NCBI GenBank assembly: GCA_902785135.1
Contig: CACZXL010000004.1
Coordinates: 1-64,000 of the forward strand
Direction: 5' to 3'
DNA: 64,000 nucleotides
Origin: an uncultured Erysipelotrichaceae bacterium
GTDB taxonomy: Bacteria > Bacillota_I > Bacilli_A > RF39 > UBA660
Numbering within the stretch: the stretch's first letter is position 1; every line of letters begins with the position of its first letter. The position numbers and the translations under genes were made by a program. Below are positions 56,203 through 64,000 of the stretch, in pieces. A model generated the notes under the pieces. That model was not told the DNA's origin. It saw nothing but the letters and a program-made list of their open reading frames with translations, and did no database searches.

Positions 56203-57468
56203 CTAACCTTGGTTAGACATTTTATTAGTAAATATTTTATTAAATGCCATGTTAGCAGCCGACATCATCAAAGCCATTAAAGCCTGTTGTCTTTCTGGAG
56301 TTACAAATTCACTTCTTTGTTGAGTGGATCCTGCTGTTGCATTAGTAATTTCTCCTGCATTTACAACTTCTATATTATTTAATTCATCTTGTATATTTTG
56401 TGTTTCTGATTGAACTGTTGGTACTTGTGTTGGCCCAGCTAATTGTGTTTGAACTGGTTGTCCTTGAGCTACTTGCATTTCAGGAGCTGGTGTAGTAGCT
56501 GGTGTTGTTGTTTGTTCAGCTGGTGCTGCCTCAACTACTTGTTGTTGAACTGGTTCTTGAGCTACTTGCATTTCAGGAACTGGTGTAGTAGCTGCTGTTG
56601 ATGTTTGTTCAGTTTGTGCTACCTCAACTACTTGTTGTTGAACTGGTTCTTGAGCTACTTGCATTTCAGGAGCTGCTGTAGTAACTTGTGCTGTTGTTTG
56701 TTCAGCTTGTGCTGGTGCTGCTTGTGTTGACCCAGCTAATTGTGGTTCAACTAATTGAAGTTGAACTGGTTGTTCTTGAATTTGTTCCACATTAGATTGT
56801 ATATCTTCAGTTACTGTTGAATCAGAAATATTATTATCAGCTACATCTATATTATCTTGTATTTGAGACACTTCTGGTTGAACAAAGTTTGGTTCAGTTT
56901 CTTTTAATTGATTTTCTATATCTTCTCCAGTAAATGATATGAAATTATCAGTTTCACTTGGAGCTTCTAAATTGGCAAGTTCTACTGCACTTTCTATATT
57001 AGAAGTTTCTTCTTCTTGAATAGAATTTGGAACTGGAACCGGTGTACTTAAATCTATAGTATTAGTTTCAGGAACATTTTCAGCAGGTTTAGGTTCACTT
57101 ATAACATTTACATTTTCTAATTGTTCATTTGATTTTCTACTTAATTCATCCATTACATCATTTAAATTTTCTGTTTTATCAAAGTCATTTTCTTCTATTG
57201 GCTCAGTAGGAGTATCTATTGGTTGTTCTATTTGTTCTTCAGGAGCAGTTACTGGTGTAGGCATTACAGATTCTAAATTAATTGTTTCAACTCTTTTGTT
57301 AAAATTGTCATTAATAGATATTATTAAATCTTCTATTCTATTTAATTGATCTTTAATACCAACAAAATTATTAGAAATCTCATTTATCTTTTCTTCTGAT
57401 ATACCTTCCTTTTTTACTCCACCTACTAAACCTACTGGATTAAATGTGTTATTTACTTGATTATCCAT
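56203..57468 (-). CDS. Low-complexity Gln/Pro/Thr/Val-rich protein with tandem repeats
   Basis: 421 residues from the ATG at 57468, chosen because AGAGGTG stands well before it; the GTG at 57477 lies inside that site. The N-terminal part has a likely coiled-coil (IKDQLNRIEDLI). The middle is disordered with three 31-residue repeats of the kind PEMQVAQEPVQQQVVE, rich in Gln, Glu, Val and Thr. The C-terminus is a short helix (about 390-418). No signal peptide or membrane helix is seen. It follows the DUF1292-like gene directly and may act as a scaffold. I recognise no family. Confidence 0.7.
   Translation of the reverse strand: MDNQVNNTFNPVGLVGGVKKEGISEEKINEISNNFVGIKDQLNRIEDLIISINDNFNKRVETINLESVMPTPVTAPEEQIEQPIDTPTEPIEENDFDKTENLNDVMDELSRKSNEQLENVNVISEPKPAENVPETNTIDLSTPVPVPNSIQEEETSNIESAVELANLEAPSETDNFISFTGEDIENQLKETEPNFVQPEVSQIQDNIDVADNNISDSTVTEDIQSNVEQIQEQPVQLQLVEPQLAGSTQAAPAQAEQTTAQVTTAAPEMQVAQEPVQQQVVEVAQTEQTSTAATTPVPEMQVAQEPVQQQVVEAAPAEQTTTPATTPAPEMQVAQGQPVQTQLAGPTQVPTVQSETQNIQDELNNIEVVNAGEITNATAGSTQQRSEFVTPERQQALMALMMSAANMAFNKIFTNKMSNQG
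56466..56744 (-). repeat. 93-base in-frame tandem repeat
   Basis: The sequence GAGCTACTTGCATTTCAGGA on the plus strand recurs at 56466, 56559 and 56652, exactly 93 bases apart. It marks three 31-codon units of the Gln/Pro-rich protein. Confidence 0.85.
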
Positions 57469-57469
57469 A

Positions 57470-57727
57470 TTAAGCACCTCTTCCTAAAAGTTCTATGGCA
57501 TTTTTTACTTTTTCCCATTCACTTTCATCTGTTATTGTATCAAAATAGTAATTTCCATTTTCTACTCTAAGCCTAGATGCATAATCTTTAATGTTGTTAT
57601 TAGCATCTTTTTGGTTAAAAGTATAGACAACATAGTCACTATTTAAATCTTTTATTCTAAATATTGTTATTATATCCGCTACTGCTTTTTGACCTTGCGA
57701 ATTTGTTATTGTAACCTTTCTATCCAT
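57470..57727 (-). CDS. DUF1292-like small protein
   Basis: 85 residues in two short strands and a helix: KVTITNSQGQKAVAD, FRIKDLNSDYVVYTF, YASRLRVENGNYYF, and DESEWEKVKNAIELL. The pattern of DYVVYT, YASRL and a closing EWEKV helix resembles small Firmicutes proteins of the DUF1292 (YrzB-like) family. It is the first gene of the unit with the Gln/Pro-rich protein. The role is unknown. A GGGAGGAC ribosome binding site stands before its ATG. Confidence 0.7.
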   Translation of the reverse strand: MDRKVTITNSQGQKAVADIITIFRIKDLNSDYVVYTFNQKDANNNIKDYASRLRVENGNYYFDTITDESEWEKVKNAIELLGRGA

Positions 57728-57753
57728 ACTAGTCCTCCCTTATTATATACTTT

Positions 57754-57763
57754 AGTATAACAT
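57754..57763 (-). promoter_or_regulatory. Extended -10 promoter of the DUF1292-like gene
   Basis: ATGTTATACT on the minus strand, a TG-N-TATACT element 27 bases before the start codon. It follows the terminator of the preceding gene. Confidence 0.4.
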
Positions 57764-57790
57764 TTTTTTATTAAATGTACAACAACTTTC

Positions 57791-57823
57791 AAAAAAAAAG
57801 TTCTTATTCACCTACATAAGAAC
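57791..57823 (-). terminator. Terminator of the 460-residue protein gene
   Basis: GTTCTTAT, eight bases, ATAAGAAC and a run of nine T on the minus strand; it covers the gene's stop codon. Confidence 0.8.
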
Positions 57824-59186
57824 CTTTTAAAATCACATTATTATATTTAGCGCCAGTAATTATTATTATTTTACCCTTTTCTTCGTTATAGTAATAATTT
57901 AATACTTTTCTGTTTTTTATAGTCTTAATATTGTTTCCTTTTGTATCAATTATCTTTATATATTTATCACTTTCTAAAATAATTATATTTCTAAATGGAT
58001 AGTCATTTACTATTTCTTCTTTATTTTTCATTTCATAAACATATTCTTTTTTTGATAATAAATTTAGAAATTTTATTTTATTTTTATTCTTTTTTACTAT
58101 AACGTTTTTATCGTATGAAAGATAATCATCTGATTTATATTTTTTAGTAAAGTCTGTTGAAACTATATATTTCTTATTATTTTCATAAGTATAGAAATAT
58201 GAATTCGCAACTTTAATTTTTTTCGCAGATATATATTTTTTGTTTTTTAGATTATAAATATATACTTCATCATTTGTTTTTCCTTTTGTTACTTTGTGAT
58301 TATTTAATACTATCTGTTTTTTTTGTTTTAATACTTCTTTACCATTTTTGTTATATAAAATATATTCTTTTTTATTCTTTTTAGTTTTATAACCATTATC
58401 AAATTTTATTATTTCATTTGAATTTTTAGTAAAACTTTTTATTTTTTTTCTTAGACCAGTTTTATATATTTTATAATAAGTGTCATTAGTTTTTATGTAT
58501 ACTAAATCTCTAATTTCATATGAATCAAACCCATCACCTATTATGTTTTCTAAATTAGTAAAAAAAGTATAATATTTATTTCCTTTTTTTACTATTAAAT
58601 AGTCTGTTATTCCACCGTTTTTTATTTCATCAGATACATAAACTTTGTCTAATATAACATTACCTTTTTTGTCTGTTAAATATGTATTATTTATGTTGAT
58701 ATTGTTACTGTTATTAAATAATCTTACTGAATGTACATCACTAAATAATATTTCTCCATAATTATTAATTATTTTGTCATCTACTCTTATTAGATAATCA
58801 TTTAGTGATTCTATAGAAGACGCTGATAATATTTTTTCACTATCTTCAGTATATAAATGGTAATTATCATCATATGTAATATAATATCTTTTTTTAACAG
58901 TAATAATATTTATATTTTTTTCACTTTTTATTGTATATAGTCTATTACCATTTAAATCATATATTTTATAAATATATTTACCATCTTCTTTATTCATAGA
59001 ATAAATATAATTATTATTGTTTTTATAAACTATTTCTTCATTTCTTTCTTTTATTATATTTTTTATTATAGATATCTTTTTATTATATATATTACCTTTA
59101 AGATTTTTTGCCACTAAAAAAAATATGACTAAAAACACTATAAAAATAACAGATAATATAATTTTTTTTATATCATTCTTATTCAT
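57804..59186 (-). CDS. Membrane-anchored beta-rich extracellular protein
   Basis: 460 residues. One membrane helix (about 10-27) is followed by about 430 outer residues of short beta strands in a repeating pattern: Tyr/Lys/Asn-rich units such as YLIVKKGNKYYTFF, LVYIKTNDTYYKIY and YILYNKNGKEVL, spaced about 35-50 residues apart. That suggests a beta-propeller or WG-repeat-like fold. The protein is very rich in Lys, Asn and Ile. No enzyme motif is seen. GGAGGGAAAA lies before the ATG, and the 30-residue membrane peptide ends 14 bases before it. Confidence 0.7.
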   Translation of the reverse strand: MNKNDIKKIILSVIFIVFLVIFFLVAKNLKGNIYNKKISIIKNIIKERNEEIVYKNNNNYIYSMNKEDGKYIYKIYDLNGNRLYTIKSEKNINIITVKKRYYITYDDNYHLYTEDSEKILSASSIESLNDYLIRVDDKIINNYGEILFSDVHSVRLFNNSNNININNTYLTDKKGNVILDKVYVSDEIKNGGITDYLIVKKGNKYYTFFTNLENIIGDGFDSYEIRDLVYIKTNDTYYKIYKTGLRKKIKSFTKNSNEIIKFDNGYKTKKNKKEYILYNKNGKEVLKQKKQIVLNNHKVTKGKTNDEVYIYNLKNKKYISAKKIKVANSYFYTYENNKKYIVSTDFTKKYKSDDYLSYDKNVIVKKNKNKIKFLNLLSKKEYVYEMKNKEEIVNDYPFRNIIILESDKYIKIIDTKGNNIKTIKNRKVLNYYYNEEKGKIIIITGAKYNNVILKGSYVGE

Positions 59187-59199
59187 ATTTTTCCCTCCA

Positions 59200-59292
59200 T
59201 TAAATATTCATTAATCTATAAGTTACATATATTGTTAAAGCTATTACAATTATTAATGCTAAATAAATATATATTCTTTTATTTTCTTTCAT
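59200..59292 (-). CDS. Small membrane peptide of 30 residues
   Basis: A short frame starting ATG at 59292 with AGGAG seven bases upstream, nine bases after the exonuclease stop. It reads MKENKRIYIYLALIIVIALT, then IYVTYRLMNI and a stop, which is a single membrane helix with basic flanks. The good ribosome binding site, spacing and composition support a real gene, coupled between the exonuclease and the 460-residue protein. The function is unknown. Confidence 0.6.
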   Translation of the reverse strand: MKENKRIYIYLALIIVIALTIYVTYRLMNI

Positions 59293-59300
59293 ATATTCTC

Positions 59301-60056
59301 CTAATTCAAATCTAATTCTATTGATACTGGGCAATGATCAGAACCCATAACTTCATCATGTATAGTTGGATTCTTTACTTTATCAATTATATCTTTTGAT
59401 ACTACAAAATAGTCTAATCTCCAACCAACATTATTTTCTCTTGCATGACCCATATATGACCACCAAGAGTATTGTACTTTATCTGGATTATAATATCTAT
59501 ATGTATCTATAAAACCTGCGTTTAATAGTTCTGTAAATTTACCTCTTTCTTCATAAGTAAAACCAGCATTACCAATATTTGCTTTTGGATTTCTAATATC
59601 TATTTCTTCATGAGCAACATTAAGATCTCCACACATAACTACTGGTTTAGTTTTTTCTAATTCTTTTAGATAATTTCTTAAATCATCTTCCCAAACCATT
59701 CTATAATCTAATCTACTTAAGTCTCTTTTAGCATTTGGTACATATTGTACCACTAAGTAAAAATCATTATATTCAAGAGTTATTACTCTTCCTTCATGAT
59801 CATGTTCATCTATTCCTAAACCAAATGTTACATTAAGTGGTTTTACTCTTGTATAAACTAGTGTTCCTGAATAACCTTTTCTCTCAGCTGGATTTAAAAT
59901 CATTTCATATCCATCTGGATTATATTCAAATTGATCAGGTAATACTTTTGATTCTTGAAGTGCGAATACATCTGCATCCATTTCTTTAAATACTTCATCA
60001 AATCCTTTTTTTAAACACGCTCTAAAACCTGCGACATTCCATGATACTAATTTCAT
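59301..60056 (-). CDS. exoA: Exodeoxyribonuclease III (AP endonuclease, Xth/ExoA type)
   Basis: 251 residues, normal for the family. It repairs abasic sites and trims 3' ends. The exonuclease-endonuclease-phosphatase motifs are complete: MKLVSWNVAGFRAC with the first Asn, FALQESK (metal Glu), the YVPNA and GDLNVAHEEID block (Asp, Asn), and GSDHCPVSIEL (Asp-His pair). The start is set at the ATG at 60056 (TTAGGAGTTGATATT upstream); the frame runs further upstream without a site. It is followed by a 30-residue membrane peptide. Confidence 0.95.
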   Translation of the reverse strand: MKLVSWNVAGFRACLKKGFDEVFKEMDADVFALQESKVLPDQFEYNPDGYEMILNPAERKGYSGTLVYTRVKPLNVTFGLGIDEHDHEGRVITLEYNDFYLVVQYVPNAKRDLSRLDYRMVWEDDLRNYLKELEKTKPVVMCGDLNVAHEEIDIRNPKANIGNAGFTYEERGKFTELLNAGFIDTYRYYNPDKVQYSWWSYMGHARENNVGWRLDYFVVSKDIIDKVKNPTIHDEVMGSDHCPVSIELDLN

Positions 60057-60097
60057 AATATCAACTCCTAAATAGATTATATCATTTTTATAAGAAT

Positions 60098-60124
60098 AAA
60101 AAAATAAGTTTGACAACTTATTTT
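60098..60124 (-). terminator. Terminator of the 77-residue protein gene
   Basis: AAAATAAGTT, four bases, AACTTATTTT and further T on the minus strand, between the stop of the 77-residue gene and exoA. Confidence 0.7.
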
Positions 60125-60356
60125 AATTATTATTTTTATTACTTCCAAAATCTTTAGTAATATCTTTTTGTAAAACATAATTAGCTTCTGTAATAGTTGT
60201 AACTGTTGGATCTATTTGTTGTGCTCTTCTAATTGTAGCTTTATAGTTTTTAACATTAATAACTGCGATAACTATTATTACTGTAAACGCTGCGATAAAC
60301 ATTCCGCCAAAAATAAATGGAAATATATTTTCAAAAAAGAAATCTGCACTATTCAT
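60123..60356 (-). CDS. Small membrane protein
   Basis: 77 residues with one membrane helix (about 12-33) near the N-terminus and a short cytoplasmic tail (KNYKATIRRAQQIDPTVTTI). AGAGGTGAT is placed correctly before the ATG. It has its own promoter candidate (60380-60390) and terminator, and is not obviously part of a neighbouring operon. I do not recognise it. Confidence 0.65.
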   Translation of the reverse strand: MNSADFFFENIFPFIFGGMFIAAFTVIIVIAVINVKNYKATIRRAQQIDPTVTTITEANYVLQKDITKDFGSNKNNN

Positions 60357-60379
60357 TTTATCACCTCTTATTATATTAA

Positions 60380-60390
60380 ATTATAACATA
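60380..60390 (-). promoter_or_regulatory. Extended -10 promoter of the 77-residue protein gene
   Basis: TATGTTATAAT on the minus strand, within the last codons of the upstream FAD-protein gene. It is the third copy of this 11-mer. Confidence 0.4.
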
Positions 60391-61934
60391 TTTTTATATT
60401 TCTTAACAAAGTTTTCAACTTGTTTTAATGCATCCATTGCAGATGTAGTTATTCCACCTGAATAACCCGCACCTTCTCCTACAGGATAAATACCTTTGAT
60501 ATTACTTTCACCATTTTCATCTCTTAGTATTGTTATTGGTGAACTAGTTCTAGATTCTATTCCTAAAAGAACACCTTCATCAAAACAATTAATTTGTTTT
60601 TTAAAATTAGGCATTGCTTCTTTAATTGATTTAGATATATATTCTGGTAGTAATTTATTTAAATCTACTGATTTATAATTACCTTTTGTATTTATAAATT
60701 TAAAACTTTTAGTTTCTTTTTTATTAACAAAATCTATATAACTTTGGCATGGTATTAAACCATTACCAAGTTTATATGCTTTTTCTTCTAAGTCTCTTTG
60801 AAATTTAACTCCATCAAATAAATCATCACCATAATCATTTGGAGTAACTGATACTACTAATGCACTATTAGCTATACCAGAATCTCTTAGATAATTACTC
60901 ATACCATTTATTGCAAGTCTTCCTTTTTCTGATGATGCATTAACTACATATCCTCCTGGACACATACAAAAAGAATATACTCCTCTACCATCAGAAGTAT
61001 TATAAGTTAGTTTATAAGATGCAGGACCTAGTTTATCATAGTATTCTTTATATAAACACTTATTTATATCTTCTTGTTTATGTTCTATTCTAACTCCTAC
61101 CGCGAACGGTTTTGACTTCATATCTAGACCTTTTTCTTGTAACACTTTATATGTGTCTCTAGCACTATGACCTATACCTAAGAAAATATTATTTGTTTTT
61201 ATTTCTTCTTTATCATTAACAATAATGCCTTCTAACTTATTATCCTTAATAATTAGATCAGTTAATTTAGTGTTATATCTAAATTCTCCGCCCATATCTA
61301 TTATTTTATTTCTTAGATTAATAACTACTTCTCTAAGTTTATCTGTTCCTATATGAGGTTTATATGAGTACATTATTTCTTCTAGGGCACCGCACTCTAC
61401 AAATATCTCAAATACTTTTTTCATTCTGAAAAATTTATCTTTAACTAGAGTATTTAGTTTACCATCAGAAAAAGTACCTGCGCCTCCTTCACCAAATTGT
61501 ACATTTGATTCAGTATTAAGATTATTATCTTCCCAAAACTTTTCAACAGTTTTAACTCTATCTTCTATTTTTTCTCCTCTTTCTATTAATAATGGCTTAT
61601 ATCCATATTTAGAAAGCATATATCCTAAGAATAATCCGGATGGTCCAGTACCTATTATTACTGGCCTATGTTTTAATTCGTTTGTTCCTGTTAAATCTAA
61701 TTTATATTCTTCTATTGGAGTTTTAATAACATTTTTATTTCTTAGTACTTTTTCTTCGTTTTTAATAGAAACATCAAGAGTGTAAACATATTTAATATCT
61801 TTTCTAGCATCTATAGATTTTTTTACTATTTTATAATCTATTACTTTTTCTTTTAATTCTTTTTCTAGTTTTTTTATGATAGTGTCTTTATTATCATTAA
61901 GAACATCTATTTTAATATTACTTATTCTTATCAT
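60381..61934 (-). CDS. FAD-dependent oxidoreductase (COG2509 type)
   Basis: 517 residues from the ATG at 61934, with AGGAG seven bases upstream; the long frame to 61970 belongs to the upstream gene. FAD is bound by the PVIIGTGPSGLFLGYML Rossmann loop (about 90-106). Later family signatures are NVQFGEGGAGTFSDGKL, VGVRIEHKQEDIN, SFCMCPGGYVVNA, LGIESRTSSPI and YPVGEGAGYSGGI. These match the uncharacterised FAD-dependent dehydrogenases of COG2509. The start and the previous stop share ATGA, so the two FAD proteins are coupled. The substrate is unknown. Confidence 0.9.
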   Translation of the reverse strand: MIRISNIKIDVLNDNKDTIIKKLEKELKEKVIDYKIVKKSIDARKDIKYVYTLDVSIKNEEKVLRNKNVIKTPIEEYKLDLTGTNELKHRPVIIGTGPSGLFLGYMLSKYGYKPLLIERGEKIEDRVKTVEKFWEDNNLNTESNVQFGEGGAGTFSDGKLNTLVKDKFFRMKKVFEIFVECGALEEIMYSYKPHIGTDKLREVVINLRNKIIDMGGEFRYNTKLTDLIIKDNKLEGIIVNDKEEIKTNNIFLGIGHSARDTYKVLQEKGLDMKSKPFAVGVRIEHKQEDINKCLYKEYYDKLGPASYKLTYNTSDGRGVYSFCMCPGGYVVNASSEKGRLAINGMSNYLRDSGIANSALVVSVTPNDYGDDLFDGVKFQRDLEEKAYKLGNGLIPCQSYIDFVNKKETKSFKFINTKGNYKSVDLNKLLPEYISKSIKEAMPNFKKQINCFDEGVLLGIESRTSSPITILRDENGESNIKGIYPVGEGAGYSGGITTSAMDALKQVENFVKKYKNML

Positions 61935-63103
61935 ACATGTACTCCTGCAATATAACCTGTTATAAAGCAAAGAGTTAAATTATATCCTCCACAGTCTCCA
62001 TCTAAATCAAGTACTTCACCAGTCACATATAAATCATCTACTAAATTAGATTCCATTGTTTTTGTATTTATTTCTTTTAAATCTAAACCTCCTGCGGTTA
62101 CTTGTGATTGATCAAATGATTTAGTTCCTGTTATTTTTACTTCATAATTAAATAAATAATTTATTAAATCTTCTTTTTGTTCTGTGCCTATTTTTTTCCA
62201 CTTTTCATCTTCTTTTATATTAGATAATTTTAATATTACCTTAACTAATTTATAATTAAGTATTCCTTCTAGTCTTTCGAATATAGTATTATTTGATCCT
62301 TTCATAAATAAATTGAATTCCTTTATTCCAAAAGGCATAAAGTTAACTAATAATTTTTTATTATCTATACCATCTCTTAAATATGAACTAATATTAAAAG
62401 TACATATTCCACTTATACCATAATCAGTAAATTGTAATTCACCAAATTCTTCTTTTATTTTTTTATTTTTATCAAAAAGAGTTAAATTGGCATCACATCT
62501 AATTCCTGATAATTCTTTTAAGTATTTATTATCTGAAGTTATTTGAACTAGACTAGGACTTAATCTAGTAATCTTATGACCAAATCCTTTTAATAAATCA
62601 TATCCTATTCCATCTGAACCTGTTTTAGGGTATGCTTTTCCACCAGTAGAAATAATTACTTTATCAAATTCTAATTCATTATTTATTATAAATTTGTTAT
62701 TTTTCTTTTCTATTTTTTCTACTAAATAATCTGTTTTAATATTTACATCTAATTCATTTAGTTTACCTATAAGTAAATCTTTAACTGAAGTAGCTTGATT
62801 AGAATATGGATAATAATAACCATTCTTTACTTTAGGAAATAAACCTAAGTTAATAAAGAAGTTATCTAGTTCTTCTATATTATCCATTGTAATAATATTT
62901 TCAATTGCTTTCTTAGTATTAGAATGAAATTTATCAAGAGACATAACACTATTAAAATAATTACATCTACCATTACCTGTTAGAAGTAATTTTTTTAATA
63001 AAGTGCTATTTCTTTCTAATATAGTTACTTCATTATTATTAGATGCATATATAGCAGATATAACTCCACTATAACCTCCACCTATTATTGCGACTTTACT
63101 CAT
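61931..63103 (-). CDS. HI0933/BaiN-family FAD-binding oxidoreductase
   Basis: 390 residues. The FAD-binding motif is VAIIGGGYSGVISAIYA at the start. The family signature LLTGNGRCNYFN follows (about 43-54), and STGGKAYPKTGSDGIGYDLLKGFGH, SGIRCDANL and TAGGLDLKEI complete it. The C-terminal GEVLDLDGDCGGYNLTLCFITG is also characteristic. Related enzymes include BaiN and aminoacetone-oxidase-like proteins; the reaction here is unknown. It is the first gene of a two-gene unit with another FAD protein. The start has a weak GGGG-type site. Confidence 0.9.
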   Translation of the reverse strand: MSKVAIIGGGYSGVISAIYASNNNEVTILERNSTLLKKLLLTGNGRCNYFNSVMSLDKFHSNTKKAIENIITMDNIEELDNFFINLGLFPKVKNGYYYPYSNQATSVKDLLIGKLNELDVNIKTDYLVEKIEKKNNKFIINNELEFDKVIISTGGKAYPKTGSDGIGYDLLKGFGHKITRLSPSLVQITSDNKYLKELSGIRCDANLTLFDKNKKIKEEFGELQFTDYGISGICTFNISSYLRDGIDNKKLLVNFMPFGIKEFNLFMKGSNNTIFERLEGILNYKLVKVILKLSNIKEDEKWKKIGTEQKEDLINYLFNYEVKITGTKSFDQSQVTAGGLDLKEINTKTMESNLVDDLYVTGEVLDLDGDCGGYNLTLCFITGYIAGVHV

Positions 63104-63128
63104 AAGAATACCCCATTTCTACTAAAAT

Positions 63129-63139
63129 ATTATAACATA
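63129..63139 (-). promoter_or_regulatory. Extended -10 promoter of the FAD-protein unit
   Basis: TATGTTATAAT on the minus strand, fourth copy of the 11-mer, 26 bases before the 63103 start. It follows the terminator of the upstream 179-residue gene. Confidence 0.45.
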
Positions 63140-63166
63140 AAAAAAGCAAATTATATATAATTTGCC
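63138..63166 (-). terminator. Terminator of the 179-residue protein gene
   Basis: GCAAATTA, four bases, TAATTTGC, then seven T on the minus strand. Confidence 0.8.
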
Positions 63167-63167
63167 T

Positions 63168-63707
63168 TTACATATACATTTTATCAAATGTATCTAATTT
63201 AGTTCTATATTCTTGGTTTACTTCATCAGTTTTAACTAGTTTTATTATAAAATCTGGTAATGCATCAGGAGATATTTCTCCATCATCTAATTTAGCACCT
63301 GGTTCTTTATCCCATTCTATTAAATAGACTGTTACTTTATAGTAACCTTTTTCTAAATTTAATTTTATTCCTTCGTTTTCTTTAACTGTATCTGAGATAT
63401 ATTCAATTCCACTTAAATATGCATCTCCATCAGTACAAAATAAATATTTTTCAGATTTATCTAATACATATTTACTTTCTCTTTCAGTTAAAGGTTCATT
63501 TATTTTTACCTTAAATTGAAAACATCCATCACTATGTATATATATAGGAACAAATCTATTAGTTTTTATTTCTTGTATTATATCTTGATCTTCTAAAAAT
63601 ACTTCTTCCCAATCATCATAAGATATTATATCTTTATAATTATTATAATCCCATAAACCAAACATTCCACAATCAGTAGATAATGCTTTTTCTAAACTAT
63701 TTTCCAT
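63168..63707 (-). CDS. Unknown cytoplasmic protein of 179 residues
   Basis: It starts MENSLEKALSTDCGMFGLWD and has an alternating beta pattern ending with a helix. Motifs include YIHSDGCFQFKVKIN and YYKVTVYLIEWD. The protein is acidic, with no signal or membrane helix. A likely relation is with small bacterial proteins of unknown function often seen beside toxin or immunity genes, but I cannot place it in a named family with confidence. Its start lies two bases before the upstream stop, so it is coupled with the YugP-like gene. It has its own terminator. Confidence 0.6.
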   Translation of the reverse strand: MENSLEKALSTDCGMFGLWDYNNYKDIISYDDWEEVFLEDQDIIQEIKTNRFVPIYIHSDGCFQFKVKINEPLTERESKYVLDKSEKYLFCTDGDAYLSGIEYISDTVKENEGIKLNLEKGYYKVTVYLIEWDKEPGAKLDDGEISPDALPDFIIKLVKTDEVNQEYRTKLDTFDKMYM

Positions 63708-63708
63708 A

Positions 63709-64000
63709 TTAATCCCTTCTTCTTCCTGTGAATATATAAACTAATCTAAGTATTTGAAGTATACTTGAGAATAGTCCTGCGACATAAGTAAATGCTGCCG
63801 CTCTTAGCATTGATTTAGTACCTTTTTGTTCAGCTTCATCTATTAATCCCATTTCTAATATTACTTTATTTGCTCTTTTAGATGCATTAAATTCACATGG
63901 TAAAGTTACTAATTGGAAAACTACTGCTAAAGATATTAATACTATACCAACTATGAATAATTCAAATAAAGATGCAGCTAAAGATACTATAATAGCTATA
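63709..64000 (-). CDS. YugP-like neutral zinc metallopeptidase (C-terminal part)
   Basis: The C-terminal 96 residues are visible. They contain a membrane helix, then FQLVTLPCEFNASKRAN, a helical segment with EAEQKGTKSMLRAAAFTYVAG and a final hydrophobic helix before FTGRRRD. This FQLVTLPxEFNASxRA pattern and the ...FRG/TGRRRD end are typical of the C-terminus of YugP (PF04298) zinc-dependent membrane proteases. The N-terminal HExxH zinc motif lies outside the window, so activity cannot be judged. The stop is two bases before the next start. Confidence 0.85.
   Translation of the reverse strand, partial: IAIIVSLAASLFELFIVGIVLISLAVVFQLVTLPCEFNASKRANKVILEMGLIDEAEQKGTKSMLRAAAFTYVAGLFSSILQILRLVYIFTGRRRD

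Noticed and set aside
1-64000. UGA-as-Trp genetic code
   Set aside because: TGG encodes Trp throughout and TGA works as a stop in several genes (for example the HI0933-like gene).

Overview
The window is very AT-rich bacterial DNA read with the standard code: TGA works as a stop and TGG encodes Trp. It suggests an uncultured, gut-type member of the Bacillota (Bacilli, in the neighbourhood of RF39 or other Mollicutes-related, Erysipelotrichia-like lineages). The reasons are Firmicutes-type AGGAGG/AGGTG ribosome binding sites, a T-box leader, SpoVS, a YolD/UvrX-type pair, WXG100 and YukD-like proteins, LytR-CpsA-Psr and LTA-synthase-like envelope enzymes, and many CAG-type surface repeats. The lineage is an inference from gene content. 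Nearly every gene is on the minus strand. Only the radical SAM gene and spoVS are on the plus strand. I saw no tRNA, rRNA, CRISPR array or intact insertion sequence, and no stretch over 300 bases lacks a gene or a described RNA element.

Layout, left to right. (1) 1-88: N-terminus of a small membrane-anchored protein whose ribosome binding site lies in a hairpin. (2) 154-16464: one giant gene of about 5436 codons for a modular surface protein (Flg_new/InlB-like repeats, Ig/Fn3-like units, an unnamed five-copy module, two WRIIG modules, a very long beta-helix-like region, and a C-terminal anchor). (3) 16567-19600: Leu T-box, a small membrane protein and leuS. (4) 19671-26580: housekeeping and DNA-related genes: YtqA-like radical SAM protein, ZIP metal transporter, a KilA-N gene with an attenuator-like leader and a frameshifted dinD remnant, tlyA, fhs, spoVS, yolD-like and a Y-family polymerase. 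(5) 26663-31116: a type VII-secretion-like operon (YukD-like protein, two WXG100 proteins, two larger proteins with embedded WXG domains, one WXG-like protein, one Ser/Gly-rich protein) behind a near-consensus promoter, with no EssC ATPase in view. (6) 31159-34603: MBL hydrolase, HAD-like phosphatase, RluA-type pseudouridine synthase, RlmI-like methyltransferase and an unknown membrane protein. (7) 34662-41655: dTDP-rhamnose and glycan assembly (rmlA, an rmlC-rmlD fusion, two glycosyltransferases, and a polymerase/ligase fused to a GT4 enzyme). (8) 41791-45317: a membrane-anchored cadherin-like protein beside a glucosaminidase-dockerin gene that is split by a frameshift. (9) 45436-53486: envelope genes (DUF6020-like membrane protein, tail-anchored acidic protein, LCP ligase, LTA-synthase-like enzyme, YihY/BrkB). 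(10) 53506-59292: a periplasmic-binding-domain/GGDEF sensor, low-complexity proteins, a DUF1292-like protein, an extracellular beta-rich protein and a 30-residue membrane peptide. (11) 59301-64000: exonuclease III, two FAD-dependent oxidoreductases, an unknown protein and the C-terminus of a YugP-like zinc peptidase.

The dominant theme is the cell envelope. The rhamnose genes, polymerase, LCP ligase and LTA-synthase-like protein could together make and attach an anionic or rhamnose-rich wall polymer. The giant protein, the dockerin-bearing glucosaminidase and the WXG100 proteins are surface or secreted products. The strongest candidates for something undescribed are the cadherin-like receptor/dockerin glucosaminidase pair, the unnamed repeat module of the giant protein, the WXG-linker proteins of the type VII-like operon, and the structured leader in front of the KilA-N gene.
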